Counted from the stretch's first letter, positions 15,642 through 25,317 are shown. The stretch is DNA of 64,000 bases from Sphingopyxis fribergensis (GCF_000803645.1 NZ_CP009122.1:2022501-2086500); one strand, 5' to 3'. The notes: generated by a model not told the origin, from the sequence alone. A program made the numbers and translations.

Positions 15642-18152
15642 ATGCACTCGCGCCTTTCCCTTCCCGCTGCAGCGATAGCGCTGTGTCTGCCCACGCAGGT
15701 TCAGGCGGCGGAGGAACGCGCGTTCGACGTCCCCAAAGGAAGTCTGTCGGCCGTGCTCCCCGTGATCAGCCGTCAGGCGGGCGTCAGCATCAGTGTCGGC
15801 GATGCGAAACTATGGCAGGCGCGCGTCAAATCGGTGCGCGGGCGAATGAGCGTCGAAAAGGCGATCCAGCGCCTGCTCGACGGCTCGGACGCGCGCGCCG
15901 TGCGTGTCAGCGCGACGAGCTGGCGGATCGAACGCCGCCCGCCCCAACCGTCGCGCATCGCGCGTGCAACACCGGCGCCGCGGCAGGTTCCGCAGCCGCG
16001 GGCGCGCGAACCATCGAACGACGCGGTCGCCGCGGCGCAGGACGAAATCATCGTCACCGCGTCGAAGACCGATCTGCCCCTCACCCATTTTGCTGGCGTC
16101 GTCACCCAATTGGATGGCGGCGATTTGGCGTTTGGCGGCGAACGCGGAATGGATTCGATCCTGTCGCGCACCGCGACCGTCTCGTCGACCCATCTGGGTT
16201 CGGGACGCAACAAACTGTTCATTCGCGGCATCGCCGATTCCAGCTTCACCGGCCCGACCCAGTCGACCGTCGGACAGTATCTCGGCGATATCCGCCTCAG
16301 CTATAACGCACCCGACCCCGACCTGCGCCTCTACGACATCGACAATGTCGAAATCCTCGAAGGGCCGCAGGGCACGCTTTATGGCGCCGGGTCGCTCGGC
16401 GGCATCATTCGCGTCGTACCGAAAGCGCCCGATCCGCGCGAAATGACGGTGCAGGCAATCGCCGGCGTATCGGTCACTCAGCACGGCGACCCCGGTGGCG
16501 ACATCGCCGCGATCGCCAATATCCCGGTCAGCGAGAACGGCCACGCGCTTCGGCTCGTGGGCTATATGCTCACCGATGGCGGCTATATCGACAATCCGCT
16601 CCGCGGCCAGAACGACGTCAACCGCGTCCATGTGCGCGGCGGGCGCGGCACGTTCCGCTTCGAGGCCGGCGACAGCTGGACGATCGACCTCGGCGGCGTC
16701 TATCAGGCGATCACGTCCGACGACGCGCAATATGCCGACAAGAACGGTCCGCCGCTCACCCGCAACTCGATGGTCGAGCAGAATGCGACCGCGCGCTACG
16801 GCATGGGCACGATCGTCGTGATGAAGGATTGGGACGACCTGCATTTCCAGTCGTCGAACGCCTATATCGACCACCGCCTGTTCGAACGTTTCGACGCCAG
16901 CCTGCCCGAAGCGCGGCAAGGGACCGACGCCTCCAATGGCGGCATCCCCGCCCCTCCCTCGGTTGGAACGGTCGATGTCGAGCGCCTGTTCGCGCCGATC
17001 CAGCTCAGTCCGCTGAACAATGTCCCGCGCGTGCTCGACCAGCATAATGCGACGCGCATGTTTGTCAGCGAAAACCGCCTCTCGCGGCCGTATAGCGACG
17101 GCGTCGGCTGGGTCGTTGGCGCGAGTTTCATCGACAATCGCGCGCGGCAGAACCGCGAATTTGGCTATGGCCCGCTCCGTGCGACCCTCCCCGGCGTCAC
17201 CAACAAGATCACCGAATTCACCGGCTATGCCGAGGCAACCGTCGAAGTGATGCCCGACCTGATCGCATCGGGCGGCGTTCGCCTGTCACACGCCAAGCTG
17301 GGCGGCGCCGCCGAGGGCGTGTCCTTCGCCTTGGCACAAGCGAACCGCGCAACGACCGCCTCACGCAACGAGACCGACCTGCTGCCCTCCTTCTCGCTGC
17401 TCGCAACGCCGCTGCGCAATGTCCGGCTCTATGCACGCTATCAGGAGGGCTTTCGGCCCGGCGGGCTCGCGGTCGACGGCAATTTCGTCCGCCGCTTCCT
17501 CAACGACCAGGTCCGCACCTGGGAAGCGGGCATGCGTTTCGGCGACAAGGGCCAGAGCTTGCTCGATGCCAGCATTTCGATCTCGCACAGTCGGTGGCGC
17601 AATATCCAGGCCGACTTCATCGACAGCACCGGCTTTCCGACCACCGCCAATATCGGCGACGGCCGCATCACCAGCCTTTCGGGCGCGGTCGCGATGCGGC
17701 CGACCGCCGCGCTGACCTTCGAGCTCGGCGCGGTTTACAACCACAGCCGCGTCGACGATCTCTCGCCGCAGATCTTGCCGGTGTTCAACGCCGCGCCGGC
17801 CCGCCTCGGCCGGATCCCCAATGTCGCGAGCCACGCGGTGCGGGGATCGGTCAACTATGCGACCATGATCGACGACGAGGATTTCCGCGTGAACGGCTGG
17901 GCCAGCTATATCGGGCCATCGCGGCTCGGCATCGGGCCCGTGCTCGGCGAAAGCCAGGGCGACTATGTCGACACCGGGGTCGCGATGCGCGTCGGCAATG
18001 CACGCCGCGGGCTGTCGCTGACGCTGACCAATTTGTTCGATTCACGCGGCAACCGCTTTTCGCTCGGCACGCCCTTCGTCGAGGGGAATGAGGGTTTCAT
18101 GACCCCGCTTCGCCCGCGCACGCTGCGGATCGCCGTCGACGTCGCTTACTAG
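15642..18152 (+). CDS. TonB-dependent receptor/transducer with STN domain
   Basis: Outer-membrane receptor of 836 residues starting two bases after the fecR stop. The signal peptide ends near QVQAA. A secretin/TonB N-terminal (STN) domain covers about residues 30-100 (AFDVPKGSLSAVLPVISRQA onward). An Arg/Pro-rich linker (about 105-128) leads to the TonB box DEIIVTASKTDLPL, the plug with VEILEGPQGTLYGAGSLGGI, and the barrel. STN plus the FecI/FecR pair upstream means it both imports a ligand and signals its presence. The C-terminus ends RIAVDVAY with an aromatic residue. The ligand is unknown; no siderophore gene is near, so carbohydrate or another nutrient is as likely as iron. Confidence 0.92.
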   Translation: MHSRLSLPAAAIALCLPTQVQAAEERAFDVPKGSLSAVLPVISRQAGVSISVGDAKLWQARVKSVRGRMSVEKAIQRLLDGSDARAVRVSATSWRIERRPPQPSRIARATPAPRQVPQPRAREPSNDAVAAAQDEIIVTASKTDLPLTHFAGVVTQLDGGDLAFGGERGMDSILSRTATVSSTHLGSGRNKLFIRGIADSSFTGPTQSTVGQYLGDIRLSYNAPDPDLRLYDIDNVEILEGPQGTLYGAGSLGGIIRVVPKAPDPREMTVQAIAGVSVTQHGDPGGDIAAIANIPVSENGHALRLVGYMLTDGGYIDNPLRGQNDVNRVHVRGGRGTFRFEAGDSWTIDLGGVYQAITSDDAQYADKNGPPLTRNSMVEQNATARYGMGTIVVMKDWDDLHFQSSNAYIDHRLFERFDASLPEARQGTDASNGGIPAPPSVGTVDVERLFAPIQLSPLNNVPRVLDQHNATRMFVSENRLSRPYSDGVGWVVGASFIDNRARQNREFGYGPLRATLPGVTNKITEFTGYAEATVEVMPDLIASGGVRLSHAKLGGAAEGVSFALAQANRATTASRNETDLLPSFSLLATPLRNVRLYARYQEGFRPGGLAVDGNFVRRFLNDQVRTWEAGMRFGDKGQSLLDASISISHSRWRNIQADFIDSTGFPTTANIGDGRITSLSGAVAMRPTAALTFELGAVYNHSRVDDLSPQILPVFNAAPARLGRIPNVASHAVRGSVNYATMIDDEDFRVNGWASYIGPSRLGIGPVLGESQGDYVDTGVAMRVGNARRGLSLTLTNLFDSRGNRFSLGTPFVEGNEGFMTPLRPRTLRIAVDVAY

Positions 18153-18186
18153 CGAATGTCTGCTATGGGGTGGTGAGTGGACGTTC

Positions 18187-18331
18187 ACCCTCTCCCGCCG
18201 GGAGAGGGATATGCAGGCTTGGTTGCGCAGCAACCTAGCCGAAATTGGGTGAGGGATCGGCACTCGACGACGAAAACGAACCTCAGACACCCCTCACCCA
18301 ACCCTCTCCCAAAGGGAGAGGCTTTATGGCC
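18187..18331. repeat. REP-like intergenic inverted repeats
   Basis: The convergent spacer after the TonB receptor holds CCCTCTCCCGCCGGGAGAGGG-type and CTCTCCCAAAGGGAGAG hairpins. They flank GGGTGAGGG and its complement CCCTCACCC, so the whole unit of about 145 bp is roughly palindromic. This is the build of bacterial REP/BIME elements. The hairpins may also end both converging transcripts. Confidence 0.6.
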
Positions 18332-18399
18332 GCTTCCGGCCGCCTCCTGCCGTTGTCGTCATCGATGCCCCCTCCCCGCCGCGGCAGGGGCTGCCGCCA

Positions 18400-19539
18400 T
18401 CATTCCGCCAGCGTGATCCGCTCGTAGCGGTCCATATGATAATCGTGGCTACCGAACTGGCCTTCGATCATCGTCGCGCGCTTGAAATAATGGCCGATCG
18501 CCAGTTCCTGCGTGATGCCGATACCGCCATGCGTCTGGATCGCATTCTGGCCGACGAAGTTGGCGCCGCGCGCGACTTTCGCCTTGGCGGCCGAGACCGC
18601 CGCCATGCGCTCGTTCGCGGGCAGGCCCAGCTTCAGCGTCCCCATGATCGTCATCGAGCGCGCCTGTTCGACTTCCATGAACATGTCGACCATGCGGTGC
18701 TGGAGCACCTGGAACTTCGCGATCGGCACGCCGAACTGCTTGCGCTGCTGCGTATATTCCAGTGTTCCTTCGTGCAGCTTCTGCATCACGCCGGTCGCCT
18801 CCGCACACACTGCGACGGTGGCTTCGTCGACGATCTGTTCGATCAACGGCAGGCCGGTGCCTTCGCCGCCGAGCAGCGCATCGCCGGGGATCGCGACATT
18901 CTCGAAATAGATTTCCGATGCGCGGCTGCCGTCGACGGTCGGATAGTCGCGGCGGACGATGCCCGGCAGGTTGGCGTCGATTAGGAACAGCGACACGCCG
19001 TCCCTGTCGCGATGCCCGCCACCGGTGCGGGCGGTGACGAGCAGATGCGTGGCCCAAGGAGCGGCGTAGACGACGCCCTTGTGGCCGTTCAGAACATAGC
19101 CGGCGCCGTCCTTCTTCGCGGTGGTGCGCAAATTCGCCAGGTCATAGCGCCCCTGCGGCTCGGCATAAGCGAAGGCGATGATCGCACTGCCCGCGATAAT
19201 CTCCGGGATCATTGCATCGGCCTGCGCGCCGCCGACGGCTTTCAACGCGCCTCCCGCGATGACGACGGTCGGCAGATAGGGCTCGATCGCGATGACCTTG
19301 CCCAATTCCTCCATCACGATCGCATTTTCGAGCGCGCCGCCGCCGAGGCCGCCATGCTCTTCGGCAAAAGGCGCGCCGAGCATGCCGAGTTCCTGTGCCA
19401 GCGCGGTCCAAATCGCCGGGTCGCGGCCGCTGTCCGAATTGATAAACTTCTGGCGCGTTTCGAAATCATAAGTGTCGCCGAGGAAGCGGGCGAGCGTGTC
19501 GCGGATCATGTCCTGCGTTTCGGTGTAGGTGAAATCCAT
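18400..19539 (-). CDS. Acyl-CoA dehydrogenase family protein
   Basis: FAD flavoprotein of 379 residues. The N-terminal helical domain begins MDFTYTETQDMIRD. The middle beta domain contains AFAYAEPQGRYD, and the C-terminal domain contains YTQQRKQFGVPIAKFQVLQH and QTHGGIGITQELAIGHYFKR, which is normally the region of the catalytic base. An AAAGAG site precedes the ATG at 19539. It lies 105 bp downstream of a second acyl-CoA dehydrogenase gene on the same strand; such adjacent pairs can form alpha2beta2 enzymes for bulky substrates such as sterol side chains (established for actinobacterial FadE pairs, inference here). Confidence 0.9.
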   Translation of the reverse strand: MDFTYTETQDMIRDTLARFLGDTYDFETRQKFINSDSGRDPAIWTALAQELGMLGAPFAEEHGGLGGGALENAIVMEELGKVIAIEPYLPTVVIAGGALKAVGGAQADAMIPEIIAGSAIIAFAYAEPQGRYDLANLRTTAKKDGAGYVLNGHKGVVYAAPWATHLLVTARTGGGHRDRDGVSLFLIDANLPGIVRRDYPTVDGSRASEIYFENVAIPGDALLGGEGTGLPLIEQIVDEATVAVCAEATGVMQKLHEGTLEYTQQRKQFGVPIAKFQVLQHRMVDMFMEVEQARSMTIMGTLKLGLPANERMAAVSAAKAKVARGANFVGQNAIQTHGGIGITQELAIGHYFKRATMIEGQFGSHDYHMDRYERITLAE

Positions 19540-19559
19540 TGTCGTTATCTCTTTCCGTG

Positions 19560-19637
19560 TTCCCCGGCGAAAGCCGGGGCCCATTGCCGCAAACGACCCT
19601 TTAGGCCGCCCGAGACCCCGGATCGCGTCCGGGGTGG
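19560..19637. repeat. GC-rich hairpin repeats between acyl-CoA dehydrogenases
   Basis: The 105-bp spacer contains CCCCGGCGAAAGCCGGGG (stem of seven pairs with a GAAA-like loop) and ACCCCGGATCGCGTCCGGGGT (near-perfect palindrome). Both look like dispersed intergenic repeats. They may act as attenuators or stabilise mRNA between the two genes. Confidence 0.5.
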
Positions 19638-19644
19638 TTTTGGG

Positions 19645-20838
19645 TCAGAGCCCCAAAACCATCTTCGCGATGATGTTGCGCTGAATTTCGTTCGACCCGC
19701 CATAGATCGTCGTCTTGCGCATGTTGAAATAGGTCGGCGCCGCGCGATGCGCGTAATCCGGACCAATCGGATGCTCGTTGTCGCCTTCACCGAAGCCGCG
19801 GAAATAGGGCGCGCCATAGTGACCGACGGCCTCCAGCGACAATTCGGTCAGCCGCTGCTGGATTTCGCTGCCCTTGATCTTGAGCAGGCTCGATTCCGGG
19901 CCCGGGCCGCGGTTTGCGTTGGGACCGGCGAGGCTGCGCAGTTCGGTGAATTCAAGCGCCGCCAGATCGACTTCCAGTTCGGCGACCTTGCGCTTGAAGA
20001 AGGCGTTCGCCAGCAAAGGCTTGTCGCCATCAAGTTCGGTGCGGGCGATCGCCTTCACCTTCTCGATCCCACGCTTCGACGCCGCGACGCCGGCGATGCC
20101 GGTGCGTTCGTGCGCGAGCAGGAATTTGGCGCAGGTCCAGCCCTTATTCTCTTCATAAACGCGCTGCGATTGGGGGACGCGAACATCCTCCAACCACACT
20201 TCGTTGACCTCATGCTCGCCGCCCAGCGTGATGATCGGGCGCACGGTGATGCCCGGCGATTTCATGTCGATGAGGAGGAAGCTGATGCCTTCCTGCTGCT
20301 TGGCTTCCTTGTCGGTGCGGACGAGGAAGAAACCCCAGTCGGCATGCTGTGCCAGCGTTGTCCAGGTCTTCTGGCCGTTGACGATATAATCGTCGCCGTC
20401 GGCGACAGCCGTGGTGCGGAGCGAGGCAAGATCCGAACCCGAACCCGGTTCCGAATAACCCTGACACCACCAATCCTCGCCCGACAGGATGCGTGGCAGG
20501 AAATGGGCTTTCTGTTCGGGCGTGCCAAAAGTGTAGATCACCGGGCCGACCATCGCGAGGCCGAAGGGCATAAGGCGAATGCAATCGGCGCGCGCGGTCT
20601 CTTCTGACCAGATGAAACGCTGCGTCGGGGTCCAGCCCGTGCCGCCATATTCGACCGGCCATGCGGGCGCGATCCAGCCCTTTTTGTACAGGATCTTGTG
20701 CCAGGCGAGGAAATCCTCCTTGGACATTTCTTCGCCTTCATCCTGCTTGTCGCGCAGGTCGGCGGGGTAATTTTCGGCGATGAACTGGCGCACTTCCTGT
20801 TGGAAGGCCAGATCCTCGGGGCTGAATTCCATGTCCAT
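19645..20838 (-). CDS. Acyl-CoA dehydrogenase family protein
   Basis: FAD flavoprotein of 397 residues, predicted to introduce the alpha-beta double bond in an acyl-CoA. Seen motifs are WCQGYSEPGSGSDLASL (flavin/substrate-binding region), VNGQKTWTT and the C-terminal TIYGGSNEIQRNI, the classical signature. The ATG at 20838 is preferred because GGGAG precedes it by seven bases; an earlier in-frame codon (20865) would add nine residues. It is the first gene of a two-gene dehydrogenase unit. The spacing and pairing suggest a heteromeric complex with the downstream paralogue. Confidence 0.92.
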   Translation of the reverse strand: MDMEFSPEDLAFQQEVRQFIAENYPADLRDKQDEGEEMSKEDFLAWHKILYKKGWIAPAWPVEYGGTGWTPTQRFIWSEETARADCIRLMPFGLAMVGPVIYTFGTPEQKAHFLPRILSGEDWWCQGYSEPGSGSDLASLRTTAVADGDDYIVNGQKTWTTLAQHADWGFFLVRTDKEAKQQEGISFLLIDMKSPGITVRPIITLGGEHEVNEVWLEDVRVPQSQRVYEENKGWTCAKFLLAHERTGIAGVAASKRGIEKVKAIARTELDGDKPLLANAFFKRKVAELEVDLAALEFTELRSLAGPNANRGPGPESSLLKIKGSEIQQRLTELSLEAVGHYGAPYFRGFGEGDNEHPIGPDYAHRAAPTYFNMRKTTIYGGSNEIQRNIIAKMVLGL

Positions 20839-20987
20839 CACGAATCTCCCATTGGGCAATGGCACCCTTATAATAAGCGCTCACCTTTACGTAAACGGCA
20901 AGTTGCGACTTGCAACTTTCCTTTGCCCGAAGATTGCGCGTAACAACGCAAATTGTCCAGCGCACGGACGAAACGAGGGGGAATGGA

Positions 20988-22064
20988 ATGACCAAGGGCA
21001 AGCGTGCCGCGCTGTGGGCAGCGGCGATCATCGGCATATTGGCGCTATCGGCGTGGTTGTTCCAGCGCCCGATCGGCATGTGGCTGTTCGAGCGGGCCGT
21101 CGAACGCGCCGCCGCGCGCAATACGCTCAAAGGCCTGCCCGACGGATTGCACGTTGGCCTTTGCGGCACCGGATCGCCGCTCCCCAACCGCGAGCGCGCC
21201 GCCGCCTGCACCGTCGTCATTGCGGGCAAGGCGATGGTCGTCGTCGATGCCGGCGAGGGCGCCGCGCGCAACATCGCGCAGATGGGCCTGCCCAATGCGC
21301 GGATCAAGGCGCTGTTCCTTACCCATTTTCACTCGGATCATATCGACGGCATGGGCCCGATGATGTTGCTGCGCTGGACCGCCAGCGGCAACACGGCGCC
21401 CCTCCCCGTCTATGGACCACCGGGCGTCGAGCAGGTGATCACGGGGTTCAATACCGCCTACACGCTGGATAATGGCTATCGCATCGCGCATCATGGGGCA
21501 GAGATCACTCCGCCCGCGGCCGCTGGTGCGACGGCGATTCCCTTCGACGTCCCTGCCGAGCCCACCGTCGTCTACGAAGCCGACGGCCTGCGCGTCACCG
21601 CCTTCGCCGTCGATCATCGCCCCGTGCAACCCTCGGTTGGCTACCGGTTCGATTACAAGGGCCGCAGCGTTGTCGTCAGCGGCGACACCGCGTCGTCAAA
21701 ATCGCTGGAGGCCGCATCTAAGGGCGCCGACCTGTTGATCCACGAGGCGCTCCAGCCCAAGATGGTCAAACAACTCGCGGCCGCGCTCGACAAGGCCGGT
21801 CGCAAACAGACCGCGCAGATCATGCGCGATATCCTCGATTATCACGCCAGCCCGGCACAAGCAGCCGATAGCGCAAAGGTAGCGGGCGTGAAGATGCTCG
21901 TGCTCAGCCATGTCGTGCCATCGATGCCGTCGCCCTATCTCAACGCCGCTTTCCTCGATGGCGCCGGGCCGCATTTCGATGGGCCGATTATCGTCGGCGA
22001 GGACGGGCAATATTTCTCGCTACCCGTCGGAAGCAAGGCAATCGAACGCGGCAACTGGTTCTAG
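20988..22064 (+). CDS. Membrane-anchored MBL-fold metallo-hydrolase
   Basis: Protein of 358 residues. An N-terminal hydrophobic helix (ALWAAAIIGILALSAWLF) likely anchors or exports it. The metallo-beta-lactamase fold follows: VVIAGKAMVVVDAGEGAARN, the metal ligand motif FLTHFHSDHIDGMGP, AVDHRP, VVSGDTASS, LIHEAL, and the final histidine in LVLSHVVPS. The arrangement resembles the RNase Z/arylsulfatase-like branch, but the export signal argues against tRNA processing. The start at 20988 follows GAGGGGG. The gene converges with the PAS-protein gene; the stop codons share CTAG at 22061-22064. Confidence 0.85.
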   Translation: MTKGKRAALWAAAIIGILALSAWLFQRPIGMWLFERAVERAAARNTLKGLPDGLHVGLCGTGSPLPNRERAAACTVVIAGKAMVVVDAGEGAARNIAQMGLPNARIKALFLTHFHSDHIDGMGPMMLLRWTASGNTAPLPVYGPPGVEQVITGFNTAYTLDNGYRIAHHGAEITPPAAAGATAIPFDVPAEPTVVYEADGLRVTAFAVDHRPVQPSVGYRFDYKGRSVVVSGDTASSKSLEAASKGADLLIHEALQPKMVKQLAAALDKAGRKQTAQIMRDILDYHASPAQAADSAKVAGVKMLVLSHVVPSMPSPYLNAAFLDGAGPHFDGPIIVGEDGQYFSLPVGSKAIERGNWF

Positions 22065-22960
22065 CATGGGGTAACGACAATGACGGCTCCCTCGCTAGCA
22101 TAGGCGCCGCGGATCTCGGCAATCGACAGCACGACATCGACGACCGACCCCTCGCGTGTCACCATCTGCGACGTAACACGCGCCGGTTGGCCGGAACGGA
22201 AAACGGATTCGAGCGCCTCGACAAAGGCCGCCCGCTGTCCAACCGCCAACAGCGCGGAAAAACGGACGCGGCGGATAGCGGCCGTATCGACGCCCAAAAG
22301 GCCGATCAGCCTAGCGTTCGCGGCCTCGACCGTTTCGCGCACCGAAATGCGTGCATGCCCAATGCCACCGTCTATCTCGACCGCGTCGAGCATCGCCTGC
22401 CGCATGTCGCCCGCCGCGTAATCCTCCATCGCCCCACTGACATCGCGCAGCACGATCGCACCGCCGATGGGCAACGGAACCAGGTCGACATGCAACCACT
22501 GTTGCGGACGGAGCATGCCCGGGATGTCGCCGGAGAAACGCTCGCGATGGTCGATCAGGCGGGTGATGTGATGGAAGGCCAGGCTGTCCTGCAAGCTCGG
22601 CACCGCGGCGATCAGATACTCTCCGATAAGTCGGGCCGCGGGCATTTCCAAAATATCCGATGCCGCGGGATTAACCGCCATGATCCGCCGTTGCCGATCG
22701 ATCAGGATCACCGAGTCCCGGAACGAGTCGACAAGATTTGCGAGCGATGCCTGCAGCATGTCGGTCGCAGAAGCGATGTCGCGCGCCATGTCGCCGTCGA
22801 GGCGGCGATAATCGTCGAGCGAGATCAGGACATGCGCATCCTTGCCGTGATGCGTCACGACCACCGGTTTGCGCGCCGCCTGCAATCGCCAATTTGCAAA
22901 ACCGCGGATAAAATCCGCCGCCGAAACGCGCTGCGGTTCCTGCGCTGTTGCCACGCTCAC
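22061..22960 (-). CDS. PAS-domain protein with N-terminal Phd/YefM-like domain
   Basis: Protein of 299 residues from a GTG start (a second GTG at 22954 has a better-placed AGGGG site). Residues about 10-57, with RVSAADFIRGFANWRLQAAR then KPVVVTHHGKDAHVLISLDDYRRL, match the Phd/YefM antitoxin DNA-binding fold. Residues about 70-175 are a PAS domain (SVILIDRQRRIMAVNPAASD), and about 190-299 are probably a second PAS-like segment. No kinase, GGDEF or helix-turn-helix output domain follows, so the Phd-like part may itself bind DNA. No toxin gene is adjacent. It is probably a sensory transcription regulator (inference). Confidence 0.7.
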   Translation of the reverse strand: MSVATAQEPQRVSAADFIRGFANWRLQAARKPVVVTHHGKDAHVLISLDDYRRLDGDMARDIASATDMLQASLANLVDSFRDSVILIDRQRRIMAVNPAASDILEMPAARLIGEYLIAAVPSLQDSLAFHHITRLIDHRERFSGDIPGMLRPQQWLHVDLVPLPIGGAIVLRDVSGAMEDYAAGDMRQAMLDAVEIDGGIGHARISVRETVEAANARLIGLLGVDTAAIRRVRFSALLAVGQRAAFVEALESVFRSGQPARVTSQMVTREGSVVDVVLSIAEIRGAYASEGAVIVVTPC

Positions 22961-23072
22961 CCCCTAAAGGACCGAATTCTTCACAATCATACACGCCCAT
23001 CCATTTGCTTTCGCGCGGTAAATCGTTAGTTTATGCCACGCCGGAGCCGTTATGGCGCCATTGCGCAAGCGA

Positions 23073-24701
23073 TCAGACCAACCGCGCCTTGCCGCAGCGC
23101 AGCGCGTTGACCCGCGTGTCGGCTTGGCCGATATGCAGGCCCAACAGGCCGGTCAGGTCCGACAACACGGTGTCGAGGACGGGCGCGGCGAGCGCCACGG
23201 TCTCGCCGATCACCGTCGTCAGCGCCTTCAGATTCAAGACAAGGCCGAGAACGTTGACGTCGAGCTCCATGCGGTCCGAGAGCGATTTGGCGGCGCCTGC
23301 GACCAATCCCGTGCTCGACACCGTCTTCACCTGCCCGCCATCTATCTCGCCGCGCGAAAAAGCGACCAGCTTTTCGTTTAGATCGGACATGGTCAGCTCA
23401 GCCTCGGCGTCAACGCTGACGAGCGGCAGTTTCACGACGCGCGCCGGCTGTGGGTCAAGCGGGCGCTTCATGTCCTGGAAATCGCTGTCAGGAACGGTCC
23501 CGATCGCCACCATCGCGGGAGACGTCACGACACCCAGCGACACGGCGGCGCTGCTGTTCGGACGGCAGTCAATGTCGGTGATCCGCGCCGACGCCGACCC
23601 GAGTTCGGCGAGTAGCGGGACATGAACACTGGCCAGCGGCGTCGTGACGCGCGTGTCGACTTTCAGCCGCACCTGCGCCGTGCGCACCATCACGTCATTG
23701 GTGTCGGTTACTGCGATCAGAGGAGATCCGACTGGCGGCTCACCGATTATAAGCGCGATATTGACTCCCGATCCACCCGGCAGATTGCCCGCCAGCGACA
23801 GGTCGACCTGACGGTTCGCATTGCCGAGCAGCAGCATCGTGCGCAGCAGGCTGAGCGCATTGACCTTGACCGGATTGGCGGCGTCGACGCGGATGCTCGA
23901 CGACCGCGGGCCGAGGTCGATCGCACGCGACGGCAGCAGCGTGCGCGGCAGCGCGCGGTCGGCTATATGCTCGAGCGCGGTCGCCGTTTGCCCGTCGGAT
24001 GCGGCTGCCAGCGCCGACACGACCTGCGGTAACGTCGCCTGGGTGTCGAGCGTCTGGCCAAAGGTCAGCACGTCGGCGTCGAGTTCGGTGCGCAGCGCAT
24101 CCGAAAAGGCGAGCAGGTCGATGTCGGTGCTGGCGAGCGCGTTGTAATCCATCACCGACAGATTGACCTGGCTGCCCGTCAGGCTCGACAGCAACGCGTT
24201 GGGCAGGCCGCCGTTTAGCGCCGCGACGCGCGATCCGAGCGAGAATGCCGCATAGCCACGCCGCGCCCCGGTCGCGGTCGCACGAATGATGCTGTCCTGC
24301 CGCCCCGTCAGAAAGCTGCCGAAAAACAGCGGGCGGTCGCGCGTCAGCGTGATGCGCACCGCGTTCGGCGAAACACCGCCACTCGCAAAGCGCTGCTCGG
24401 CCTGAATGGCCGGATCGGCCGTGTAAGTGCCCGGGGTGAGCACCGCGATGCGGATGCCGCAATCGCAGTTCGCCGCGATGATCCGCTGCGCCGCCGCCTG
24501 CTCCTCGCCGGGCCGCCCCGCGGCGGCCATCGCCGCGGCATCGGCAATGCCCTGCAATTTGCGTCGGTCGAGATATAGCGAGCCGAGATCGACCGCGAAC
24601 GCCGCCGACCCGATCAGCATCGTCATGCCGAACGCCGTCGTGATGCTGATGCTCGCACCGCGATGGCTGACAAGACGACGAATGAAGGGCAGAATAGCCA
24701 T
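23073..24701 (-). CDS. TadG-like pilus assembly protein
   Basis: Protein of 542 residues. The N-terminal membrane helix is preceded by basic residues (FIRRLVSHRGASISITTAFG then MTMLIGSAAFAVDLGSLYLD). RKLQGIADAAAMAAA is the hallmark of the Flp/Tad pseudopilin-related TadG family. The long C-terminal periplasmic part is less conserved. The ATG at 24701 lies two bases after the stop of the TadE-like gene, so the two are coupled. The main tad operon (ATPase, platform, secretin, Flp) is not in this window, so this is a detached pair. Confidence 0.8.
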   Translation of the reverse strand: MAILPFIRRLVSHRGASISITTAFGMTMLIGSAAFAVDLGSLYLDRRKLQGIADAAAMAAAGRPGEEQAAAQRIIAANCDCGIRIAVLTPGTYTADPAIQAEQRFASGGVSPNAVRITLTRDRPLFFGSFLTGRQDSIIRATATGARRGYAAFSLGSRVAALNGGLPNALLSSLTGSQVNLSVMDYNALASTDIDLLAFSDALRTELDADVLTFGQTLDTQATLPQVVSALAAASDGQTATALEHIADRALPRTLLPSRAIDLGPRSSSIRVDAANPVKVNALSLLRTMLLLGNANRQVDLSLAGNLPGGSGVNIALIIGEPPVGSPLIAVTDTNDVMVRTAQVRLKVDTRVTTPLASVHVPLLAELGSASARITDIDCRPNSSAAVSLGVVTSPAMVAIGTVPDSDFQDMKRPLDPQPARVVKLPLVSVDAEAELTMSDLNEKLVAFSRGEIDGGQVKTVSSTGLVAGAAKSLSDRMELDVNVLGLVLNLKALTTVIGETVALAAPVLDTVLSDLTGLLGLHIGQADTRVNALRCGKARLV

Positions 24702-24703
24702 GC

Positions 24704-25147
24704 TCAATCGACCGGCAGTTCAAACGTCGCGCGGGCGCGGATGACGTTGCCCGGTGACGGCACGAAGCTCGATCGCAGGAAGCTGTCCTGCGGCGCCGTG
24801 AACGTGACCGCGACGGTGATCGCCTCGCTCGTTTCGGCCACGGCGACGCTGTGCGCGCCTTCCACGGCCTGAAGACTGCGCGCCACGGCGCGCGACGCGA
24901 CCGCGCTGCGGTCGGCCGCGTCGAGACCGATGATCGACGCGCGCGCGCCATCGTTCGCGGCCTGCTGCACACTATGCGCGAGCATGAAATATTGACCATA
25001 GATCAGCACGCCCATCAGCAACGCGAGGAGCAGCGGCAGCACCAGCGCCATTTCGACGATGGCGGCGCCGCGCTCCCCGCGCGCCAGGGTAAAGCCGATC
25101 GGAGCAATTTTGCGTATGTGCCGCGAAAGGCGGATAGGAGCTGTCAT
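24704..25147 (-). CDS. TadE-like pseudopilin family protein
   Basis: Protein of 147 residues with the TadE signature GERGAAIVEMALVLPLLLAL, a glutamate inside the hydrophobic prepilin-like helix. SVQQAANDGARAS follows. It is likely processed by a prepilin peptidase and assembled at the membrane with the downstream TadG-like protein. The arrangement tadE then tadG, two bases apart, is typical of Tad loci. Confidence 0.85.
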   Translation of the reverse strand: MTAPIRLSRHIRKIAPIGFTLARGERGAAIVEMALVLPLLLALLMGVLIYGQYFMLAHSVQQAANDGARASIIGLDAADRSAVASRAVARSLQAVEGAHSVAVAETSEAITVAVTFTAPQDSFLRSSFVPSPGNVIRARATFELPVD

Positions 25148-25173
25148 GCCGGCAATATCGCCGCCCGCATATG

Positions 25174-25205
25174 AAAGCGGCGTCGAGAAAACCCGACGCC
25201 GCTTT
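25174..25205 (-). terminator. Hairpin between YghU-type GST gene and TadE
   Basis: AAAGCGGCGTCG (25174-25185) pairs perfectly with 25194-25205 over an eight-base loop. It lies downstream of the minus-strand GST gene, whose transcription it probably ends, and just before the TadE gene. Confidence 0.6.
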
Positions 25206-25317
25206 TGCGTATTTTGCGAATTTTGGCGGCGCTCGAACCAGACCGTTTCCGCGGCCCGACGCCTATCATCAAAGAATCCCTAATATCGGCGCAGCATTTT
25301 CGTGCAGAAAATGCGTA

